Shown here piece after piece: positions 4,953 through 10,319 of a stretch of 14,774 nucleotides of DNA (position 1 is the first letter of the stretch; every line of letters begins with the position of its first letter). The stretch lies in NCBI GenBank assembly GCA_002293625.1, contig DBDP01000171.1, positions 1-14,774 of the forward strand, read 5' to 3'. The notes under the pieces are model-generated. The model was not told the origin of the DNA. It searched no databases and worked only from the letters and a program-made list of their open reading frames with translations. This stretch comes from Clostridiales bacterium UBA929 (lineage in GTDB: Bacteria; Bacillota; Clostridia; Oscillospirales; UBA929). The translations under genes were made by a program, and so were the position numbers.

Positions 4953-5756
4953 TGTACCTTATGTGAAGCTTCACATAACGTAACCAAAACAAACGTTTCA
5001 GAAAATCTCGGCGTCGGTCTGGCGATGGAGGGAAAGAAAGTCTTGGTTGTGGATAGCGATCCACAAGCAGACCTAACCACCGCCCTCGGTTGGTCGGACA
5101 GCGACAACCTGCCTGTCACACTCGCCGACATCATGGAACGAAGCATCCGGGACGAAGACCCAGACCCCGTAAGCGCAATCCTTCACCATAAGGAAGGGAT
5201 AGACTTACTCCCCTCCAACATCGCTCTGTCCGGCGTGGAAATGAGCTTAGTCACCGCGATGAGCCGCGAGTATACCCTGCGGAACATTCTGAACCGTATC
5301 AAAGACAACTATGACCACATCATTATTGATTGTCCGCCAAGCCTCTCCATGCTCACGATCAACGCATTGGCGGCTGCGGATAGCGTCATCGTGCCGGTTC
5401 AAGCGCAGTACCTACCCGCAAAGGGTATGACCCAGCTCATGAAAACTGTCGGGAAGGTGAGAAAGCAGATCAACCCCAATCTAAAGGTAGACGGTATCTT
5501 ACTCACGCTGGCTGACATGCGAACCAACCTCGCAAGGGTTACGGCGGATACCATACGCCAGCAGTACGGAAACCACCTGCGAATCTTCAAAACGCAAATC
5601 CCTGTCGCGATCAAAGCGGCGGAAATCAGCGCAACGGGAAAGAGTATCTTCGCCTACGACAAAGGAAGCAAGGTAGCGCAGGCGTACTCGGCGCTCGTTA
5701 AGGAGGTGCTGGAGGGTGAAGCAAGATCAAAAACTACCCCTCCCCGCAGCCGCTGA
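4935..5756 (+). CDS. parA: parA 3' part, chimeric ORF starting inside the RIT element
   Basis: This carries all of ParA after Walker A residue T16. The Walker A' segment VVDSDPQADLTTALG and Walker B IIIDCPPSLS are present. So are the helical C-terminal region and the usual ParA switch segment (PVQAQYLPAKGM). Parental sequence begins at 4985 (KTNVSENLG...). The first 17 codons from ATG 4935 (MFYFPLCTLCEASHNVT) come from the mobile element and the duplicated repeat. AAGGGAGG lies about 10 nt upstream of ATG 4935; ATG 4872 in the same frame is an alternative that gives 294 residues. The chimera has HNVTKT instead of KGGVTKT. It lacks the first beta strand, both glycines and the signature lysine, so ATP binding is very unlikely. 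The end overlaps parB by 41 bp. It is best regarded as a disrupted gene that may still be translated. Confidence 0.8.
   Translation: MFYFPLCTLCEASHNVTKTNVSENLGVGLAMEGKKVLVVDSDPQADLTTALGWSDSDNLPVTLADIMERSIRDEDPDPVSAILHHKEGIDLLPSNIALSGVEMSLVTAMSREYTLRNILNRIKDNYDHIIIDCPPSLSMLTINALAAADSVIVPVQAQYLPAKGMTQLMKTVGKVRKQINPNLKVDGILLTLADMRTNLARVTADTIRQQYGNHLRIFKTQIPVAIKAAEISATGKSIFAYDKGSKVAQAYSALVKEVLEGEARSKTTPPRSR
4959..4978. repeat. 20-bp perfect palindrome at the right end of the RIT element
   Basis: TTATGTGAAG is followed at once by its exact complement. The palindrome abuts the right CGTAAC. It repeats, with one base change per half, the TTATGCGAAG motif found as a spaced inverted pair at the left end. 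It is a likely recombinase binding site. Confidence 0.75.
4979..4984 (+). repeat. Target-site direct repeat, right copy (CGTAAC)
   Basis: Second copy of the repeat at 1523-1528. ParA coding resumes directly after it at C4985. Confidence 0.8.
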
Positions 5757-6645
5757 CCTCTTTTCTACACAAGAGGAGCGAGACGACGCCGGGCGCGAGA
5801 AGGTACTCCACATTCCCCTATCCGAGATAGACGCATTCCCGGATCACCCGTTTCAGGTGAAGATGGATGAATCCATGCAGGCGATGGCGGACAGCGTGAA
5901 AGCTGTGGGGATACAGACTCCGGCCATCGTTCGGCAGAAGGAGGACGGACGATATGAACTGGTCAGCGGACACCGGCGAAAGAAAGCGTGTGAGCTTGCC
6001 GGAGTAGACACCATGCCCTGTATCGTCCGTTCCCTGACGCGGGATGAAGCGATCATCGCGATGGTGGACAGTAACCTCCAGCGGGAAGTCATTCTGCCAA
6101 GCGAGAAGGCGAAATCGTATAAGATGCGATTGGAAGCCATGAAGCGGCAAGCTGGCAGACCAAGTAAAGAAAATTTGTCCCCAGTGGGGACGCATTTACG
6201 GTCTGATGAAGAATTGGCGCAAATGTCAGGAGATAGTCGTAACCAAATTCATCGTTATATTCGCCTCACAAGCCTTATCCCACAAGTCCTTGAACTGGTG
6301 GACGCCGGGAAGATCGCTATGCGCCCCGCCGTGGAGCTTTCCTATTTGCCGGAAGAACAACAGCAAATCGTGTTTGAGGCGATAGGCAGCGAGGAATGCA
6401 CCCCGTCCCACGCGCAGACCATCAAAATGCGGAAATTCGCAGACGAAGGGAGGTTGAACGACGATGTAATCCTAAGCATTATGCAAGAGGAAAAACCGAA
6501 TCAAGCGGAGCAATTCCGAATCCCTCGCGAAAAGATCAAGCGGTTCTTCCCGGCGGAGACGTCCGCCAAGACGGTGGAGGAAACCATCATCAAGGCGCTG
6601 GAGCTTTGGCAGCGTCAGAAGAACCGCAACAAAGACGCTCGGTAA
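5716..6645 (+). CDS. parB: ParB/Spo0J family partition protein
   Basis: A 309-residue ParB-like DNA-binding protein that would load on centromere (parS-like) sites and work with ParA to segregate the element. The N-terminal ParB/Srx domain (about 30-115) has the IQTPAIVR segment and the nucleotide-binding box GHRR (residues 85-88). A helix-turn-helix region follows (about 163-200, EELAQMSGDSRNQIHRYIRL). The C-terminal stretch (about 268-305) is likely the dimerisation segment. The start is GTG 5716, with AAGGAGG 9 nt upstream, inside the end of parA (41-bp overlap), so normal translation is coupled to ParA. Codons around 6160-6290 look more AT-rich than the rest, suggesting exchange of the DNA-binding part. 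The gene is intact although its ParA partner is broken. Confidence 0.9.
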   Translation: MKQDQKLPLPAAADLFSTQEERDDAGREKVLHIPLSEIDAFPDHPFQVKMDESMQAMADSVKAVGIQTPAIVRQKEDGRYELVSGHRRKKACELAGVDTMPCIVRSLTRDEAIIAMVDSNLQREVILPSEKAKSYKMRLEAMKRQAGRPSKENLSPVGTHLRSDEELAQMSGDSRNQIHRYIRLTSLIPQVLELVDAGKIAMRPAVELSYLPEEQQQIVFEAIGSEECTPSHAQTIKMRKFADEGRLNDDVILSIMQEEKPNQAEQFRIPREKIKRFFPAETSAKTVEETIIKALELWQRQKNRNKDAR

Positions 6646-6764
6646 TTCGCCACGCAAAGGGGTCAATGGGTATCCTTGTTTTCTATGGTCAGTGCGTCTG
6701 CTGTTTCCCCCTCCCTGCACCCACCCCCTCTTCTTGTTAACCCACAAATCAAACGTAGCTCTAT

Positions 6765-6847
6765 AAAACTCCGTGTTCGCCGCAGGCGAACGAGCGAAGC
6801 GTCAGGCGGCTGTGCCGCGGTGTCGCAAGCCGGAGCGGGGAGTTTTT
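6765..6847 (+). terminator. Multibranched RNA structure, possible terminator after parB
   Basis: AAAACTCC (6765-6772) pairs with GGAGTTTT (6839-6846) and encloses two hairpins: GTTCGCC-gca-GGCGAAC (6775-6791) and GCGGC-tgt-GCCGC (6806-6818). The closing stem ends in TTTTT, so the whole could act as a terminator, but its three-way shape is larger than usual. A structured regulatory RNA or a DNA site for ParB are other options. I do not recognise a known RNA family. Confidence 0.45.
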
Positions 6848-6860
6848 AGAGTGACATCAA

Positions 6861-6886
6861 ACCAGTCTTTAGGGCTGGTATTTTCA
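6861..6886 (+). terminator. Weak hairpin before the membrane-protein gene
   Basis: ACCAG (6861-6865) pairs with CTGGT (6875-6879), followed by ATTTTC, just ahead of the GGAGG of the next gene. It could be a weak terminator or attenuator. The gene at 10320 also starts shortly after a terminator hairpin. Confidence 0.4.
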
Positions 6887-6908
6887 TTTCTTGGAGGAAT
6901 CAAATGTT

Positions 6909-8078
6909 ATGAAACACACTGCAACCAAACGACTTACCGTCTCAATGGCGCTCATCTTACTCTGCTTCGGATTCACGACAGCCGCCGCCGAACCCGAAGG
7001 TTCGGAGCTGTTCCCCGCCGAAGTACAGACGCTGGAAGACGGAACAATCCTCAAGACCTATATCCTCACAGAGGAACAAAATCCATCGGATATCCCGCGC
7101 GAAACCTTTGAACGGGACGGCTGGCGGTATACCCTTACCGACATCACCGAGCAGCGCACCAGCGATACCGAAACACGGTATCATACCGAATCGGTGGAGT
7201 TCCATACCGAATCCGGCGACATGAACGAGATCGTGAAGCTGCTGGCTCCTACATTGGATTACCAAGCCTCGGACGGTCTCAGCGGAACCCTCACGCTGGA
7301 CTTAGCCTCGGTGAAATGCGAAGCGGAAGGATACAAGAACAGCAACTATACCGTCAGCGCCACAAGGGAGTATCCGCACTTATCCGCAAACGACCTCTCA
7401 TTCATCCCGAAAACCATCACGGACAACGGGCGCGAGCTTCAATTGGAAGATGTTTCGTGGGAGGTTCAGCAATCTATCAACGTAGACTATCAGGACATCC
7501 CGGAGAGTTACCGCGCCATTGCCACCTACACAGCGAAAGCAAGCCGGAAGGTTGTCACCGGCTACATCACAACGGCGAGTTACACCGGGGAGATTACGAA
7601 GACGGTAACCGGCAGCACTGTCTACACCGCGCACTTTGCGGGGAAGGAGATCAACCCACCGCCGTCCCCGAAGCCTTCTCCGACATTTTCACCGGCATCC
7701 GAACCCCCGTCACCGGAGCCGGAGGAAAGCACAGCGTCTTTCATACCTATCATCATGCTCGTTATCATCATCGTAGTAGCCGTTGGTGGCGGAGCGTACT
7801 TCTTCCTCCGCCGCAACGTGCGGATATACCGGGACAACTTTCGTGTACTGGCGGCAAAGGATAAAATCAGCGCAAGCCGAAAACTGATTGACCTGTCCCC
7901 GCTGAACGGGGAGCGTTTCGGCATCGAGATAGATAAACTCACAGCGAAAACCCTGAACGGTCAGACGGTGGAGGTTCGGCATGGGTTACACACCCTGAGC
8001 CACAAGATCGCCTACGAAGGCAATGCCTACCGAATCGAAGTCGATTTTGGAGCGGAAACCATTCAAGCCGTTTATTAA
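6909..8078 (+). CDS. Exported single-pass membrane protein, unknown function
   Basis: A 389-residue protein that I do not recognise. It has an N-terminal signal peptide (about 1-27, LILLCFGFTTAAA), then an extracytoplasmic region rich in Thr, Ser and Glu (28-245). A Pro/Ser linker follows (249-272, PPPSPKPSPT...). One transmembrane helix spans about 278-300, followed by Arg-Arg, and a cytoplasmic tail of about 88 residues. The tail looks like a small beta-rich domain (FGIEIDKLTAKTLNGQTVEV... AYRIEVDF). The start is ATG 6909; GGAGG lies about 11 nt upstream, and an out-of-frame ATG sits at 6904. It is followed after 19 nt by the sortase gene, so the two are probably cotranscribed. The layout of outside sensor or binding domain, one helix and inside domain suggests a role in cell-surface assembly or signalling for the element. 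This is inferred from architecture and context only. Confidence 0.8.
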   Translation: MKHTATKRLTVSMALILLCFGFTTAAAEPEGSELFPAEVQTLEDGTILKTYILTEEQNPSDIPRETFERDGWRYTLTDITEQRTSDTETRYHTESVEFHTESGDMNEIVKLLAPTLDYQASDGLSGTLTLDLASVKCEAEGYKNSNYTVSATREYPHLSANDLSFIPKTITDNGRELQLEDVSWEVQQSINVDYQDIPESYRAIATYTAKASRKVVTGYITTASYTGEITKTVTGSTVYTAHFAGKEINPPPSPKPSPTFSPASEPPSPEPEESTASFIPIIMLVIIIVVAVGGGAYFFLRRNVRIYRDNFRVLAAKDKISASRKLIDLSPLNGERFGIEIDKLTAKTLNGQTVEVRHGLHTLSHKIAYEGNAYRIEVDFGAETIQAVY

Positions 8079-8097
8079 ATGAAGGAGCGTATTGATC

Positions 8098-8814
8098 ATG
8101 AAAAAGATTATCGCGATCATCCTCTGCATGGCACTGACAACCCCCGCATTCGCGTATAACTACGACTTCTCCACCGGGGACGATAACGTATTCGGCACCC
8201 CCACCAGCGGAGACGAACCCGTATCTCCAGACCCGATGAATGAGAACACCCGCCGCAACAAAGACAATGCAGACCTCCCGCCGCCGTATTTCTACGGTTC
8301 CGGCGACATCCCAACAGACCCCTCCAGCCCGTTCCATGATAACGCACCACTAGACGCCGGATACACGGGCGGCACTCCTGATTTTCCTGTTACCAACCCA
8401 CTGTTACCCGCCGATACCGCGCCGCTGCTTTACGAAGACGGTTCCATCGGGACGCTTTATATAGAGCGTACCGGCACAACCATCACGGTGTACGAAGGGG
8501 AGCAGCTCGATAATCTGAAAAAGGGAGCCGGACATTTTACCGCTACCTCCGCTTGGGACGGCAATGTCGCGCTGTGCGGGCACAATCGCGGTTCGGCTCC
8601 GTACTTCAGCTTCGTGAAGGACATGCAGACGGGCGACAGAATGACTTACACCACCCAATACGGAAGCCGTACCTATGCGGTATTCAGCAAAGAGCAGATA
8701 GACGAATATGATTACTCCAAACTCGGCTGGTCTGCGGATAACCTCCTGACGCTGATAACGTGCATTGAGGATGTGCCGGAACTGCGCTGGGCAGTGCAAT
8801 TGCGGGAAGTGTAA
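8098..8814 (+). CDS. Class D-like sortase
   Basis: A 238-residue extracytoplasmic transpeptidase that would cleave a sorting signal and join proteins to peptidoglycan or to each other. A signal peptide or signal anchor covers residues 1-19 (ending TPAFA). A low-complexity Pro/Asp/Gly linker follows (20-112), then the catalytic barrel (about 115-238). The triad is visible: H162 in LCGHNRG, C222 in LTLITC, and R230 in ELRWAVQ. The SIGTLYIE, GAGHFTATSAWDGN and YSKLGWS segments resemble class D-type sortases of Clostridia; the class is my judgement from motifs. GAAGGAG (8081-8087) precedes ATG 8098, and the upstream gene ends 19 nt before. Likely substrates are nearby surface proteins, above all the repeat adhesin at 10320, whose C-terminus lies outside the window and cannot be checked. 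Confidence 0.9.
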   Translation: MKKIIAIILCMALTTPAFAYNYDFSTGDDNVFGTPTSGDEPVSPDPMNENTRRNKDNADLPPPYFYGSGDIPTDPSSPFHDNAPLDAGYTGGTPDFPVTNPLLPADTAPLLYEDGSIGTLYIERTGTTITVYEGEQLDNLKKGAGHFTATSAWDGNVALCGHNRGSAPYFSFVKDMQTGDRMTYTTQYGSRTYAVFSKEQIDEYDYSKLGWSADNLLTLITCIEDVPELRWAVQLREV

Positions 8815-8850
8815 CTGCATATCCTACTAATCAATTCTCCATTTACACCT

Positions 8851-8879
8851 TTGCCTATTTTGTGACACTATGGTAGAAT
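8851..8879 (+). promoter_or_regulatory. Promoter of the transglutaminase-like gene
   Basis: TTGCCT (8851-8856) and TAGAAT (8874-8879) are 17 nt apart. They lie in the 100-nt gap after the sortase gene, about 36 nt before ATG 8915. Confidence 0.55.
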
Positions 8880-8914
8880 ACAGACAGGATAATCCAACAG
8901 AGGAGTGTTTGATC

Positions 8915-10222
8915 ATGAAAAAGTTCATCGCTGTCTGTGTCGCCGTAATCCTCTTTATCCCCACAATCACCTTCGCCGCCGCGGTGATCGCCAAGCCCTC
9001 ATCGCAAACGTTCAAAGTGAACGGAGAAACGGTACCCATCCTGTCGTATAACATCGCCGGGCAGAACTACTCCCGTATGCGGGACATCGCGAGCGCCCTC
9101 GACTTCTACATCGAGTATATCAACGCCGCCAACACCGTGCAGATCGACCTCACGAAACCCTACGAAGGCGCGGCTATCACGTTAAACCACATCGAGCAAG
9201 CAGAAGCCAAACCGTCCGGGCAGCTCTTTACGCTGGACGGCAGCGCCATCAGCTTCACGGCGTACAACATCGCGGGGCAGAATTACGTGCGTATCCGCGA
9301 CATCGCCGAAGCCGTCAATATATACGTCGCTTTCGATCAACCCACAAACTGCGTTCTCTTCGATAAAACCCGCAACTACGACGGCTCCTCGAAAACTGCG
9401 CTCCGTCAGACGCATGGGCAGACCGTCGCGGACGGTTCCGGCAGTATCAGCGACACTGCACTCACCTATAAACTGGTAGACGGTAAAGACCTCTCGCGGG
9501 AGGATTTCTCACAGCAAGCCAACCCCGCGATTTTCAACGACCGCTGGACACGCGGAATGTACAACGCATTGCGGCAGACGTTCCTCGACCGAGACGGCAT
9601 TATCCCACAAAACAACAGCAACCGCTTCAATCCGTACTACTCCTACGCAAGTGCCGTAGCGAAGGATTATGAATCCCGACAAACATTCATGTCTGTCATG
9701 TCGGATATAAGCCGCGCGTATTGGTACCGCTTTGAGGTAGAACCGTATACGGAAGGCTACTATCTATACCCGGACTATTTCGTTGTTTCTGTTGGCGAAA
9801 CGAACTATTCACTGGATCAAGCCACACTCGATACCCTTGATGCCGCCAAAGCCTTGTCTGATCGGGAGAAGATACTCCTATTCAATCAGTTTGTCAGCAG
9901 CAGGCTTATCTATGACGCAAAATCCGCGGCTGGTATCCAAACGGTTTTCACTTCGTCTGAACCTGTTAAAGGAGCCTGCGGGACATACGCTTACGCGTTC
10001 CAGTATCTCTGCGAAAGAGCCGGTATCCCCTGTGTCAGTGTGTCGGGAGAGAATCACGCGTGGACGATGACGTATATAGAAGGAAGATGGCTGCACTGCG
10101 ATCCCACCAACAGCAAACGTACAGACGACGGGCTTTTCCTTGAAACCGTCCGCTTCAAGCCGGACGACCCGCTGAGGCTTGAGTTTGCTAAAGAGTTAAT
10201 TGTCCCGGGAAGCACCATATAA
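8915..10222 (+). CDS. Secreted stalk-domain/transglutaminase-like protein
   Basis: A 435-residue exported protein. The signal peptide is residues 1-22 (ending TFAAA). Two copies of a copper-amine-oxidase-N-like stalk repeat follow at about 28-84 and 100-156. Both contain YNIAGQNY followed by RMRDIA or RIRDIA, and both start with a QTFKVNG/QLFTLDG strand. The C-terminal part is a transglutaminase-like (papain-fold) domain, about 310-400, with the triad C355 (KGACGTYA), H381 (ENHAWTM) and D396 (HCDPTN). Such domains are proteases, peptide cyclisers or cross-linkers; the actual reaction cannot be told here. The stalk repeats probably bind the cell wall or extend the enzyme. GAGGAGTG lies about 8 nt before ATG 8915. 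It has its own promoter and terminator, so it is a single-gene unit set between sortase and adhesin. Confidence 0.85.
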   Translation: MKKFIAVCVAVILFIPTITFAAAVIAKPSSQTFKVNGETVPILSYNIAGQNYSRMRDIASALDFYIEYINAANTVQIDLTKPYEGAAITLNHIEQAEAKPSGQLFTLDGSAISFTAYNIAGQNYVRIRDIAEAVNIYVAFDQPTNCVLFDKTRNYDGSSKTALRQTHGQTVADGSGSISDTALTYKLVDGKDLSREDFSQQANPAIFNDRWTRGMYNALRQTFLDRDGIIPQNNSNRFNPYYSYASAVAKDYESRQTFMSVMSDISRAYWYRFEVEPYTEGYYLYPDYFVVSVGETNYSLDQATLDTLDAAKALSDREKILLFNQFVSSRLIYDAKSAAGIQTVFTSSEPVKGACGTYAYAFQYLCERAGIPCVSVSGENHAWTMTYIEGRWLHCDPTNSKRTDDGLFLETVRFKPDDPLRLEFAKELIVPGSTI

Positions 10223-10266
10223 AAAAGCTATTCCACCGCCCGTGCAACCTAATATCAAATCAACCC

Positions 10267-10296
10267 AAAAAACAGGCTGGAAACGGCCTGTTTTTT
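10267..10296 (+). terminator. Strong intrinsic terminator
   Basis: AACAGGC (10271-10277) pairs with GCCTGTT (10286-10292). The stem is extended by an A-run on the left and a T-run on the right (TTTTTT, 10291-10296). It ends the transglutaminase gene and lies just before the ribosome binding site of the adhesin gene. Some transcription of the adhesin must therefore read through it or start very close to it, which would make it an attenuator. Confidence 0.85.
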
Positions 10297-10319
10297 GCAT
10301 TTTGGAAGGAGAAAACCCA

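Larger units (their letters stand above)
1529..4978 (+). mobile_element. RIT-type element: three tandem tyrosine recombinases inserted in parA
   Basis: An element of 3450 bp lies between CGTAAC direct repeats. It carries three overlapping tyrosine recombinase genes and nothing else, the defining layout of recombinase-in-trio (RIT) elements. The ends hold a 28-bp imperfect inverted repeat (1529-1556 and 4925-4952, 23 of 28 matching). The right repeat lies 26 bp inside the boundary, and those 26 bp end in a 20-bp perfect palindrome. The insertion splits parA between Walker A residues T16 and K17. All three recombinases keep their catalytic residues, so the element looks intact. Codon use seems more AT-rich than in the neighbouring surface genes. 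Tn554-like elements also carry recombinases, but their third protein, TnpC, is not a tyrosine recombinase, so RIT fits better. Confidence 0.85.
6646..6908 (+). other. Structured intergenic region after parB
   Basis: A 263-nt gap. A 24-codon ORF at 6666-6740 with a weakly placed AAGGGG is not convincing. From 6765 the sequence is strongly self-complementary (next entry). No good promoter was found here, so the gene at 6909 may be read from parB or from an unrecognised promoter. Confidence 0.4.

Noticed and set aside
1529..4978. Tn554-like transposon
   Set aside because: Tn554 carries two tyrosine recombinases plus a dissimilar TnpC. Here all three proteins have full tyrosine-recombinase catalytic sets, which fits RIT elements.
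6666..6740. 24-codon ORF MGILVFYGQCVCC... after parB
   Set aside because: AAGGGG is only a few bases from the ATG and the peptide has no recognisable features. It is too short to support.
6396..6740. Plus-strand ORF overlapping the parB end
   Set aside because: A frame shadow of parB; the first part lies entirely in another frame of the conserved gene.
7316..7864. Plus-strand ORF of 182 codons inside the membrane-protein gene
   Set aside because: A shadow frame. The gene at 6909 has the signal peptide, the membrane helix and the better start.
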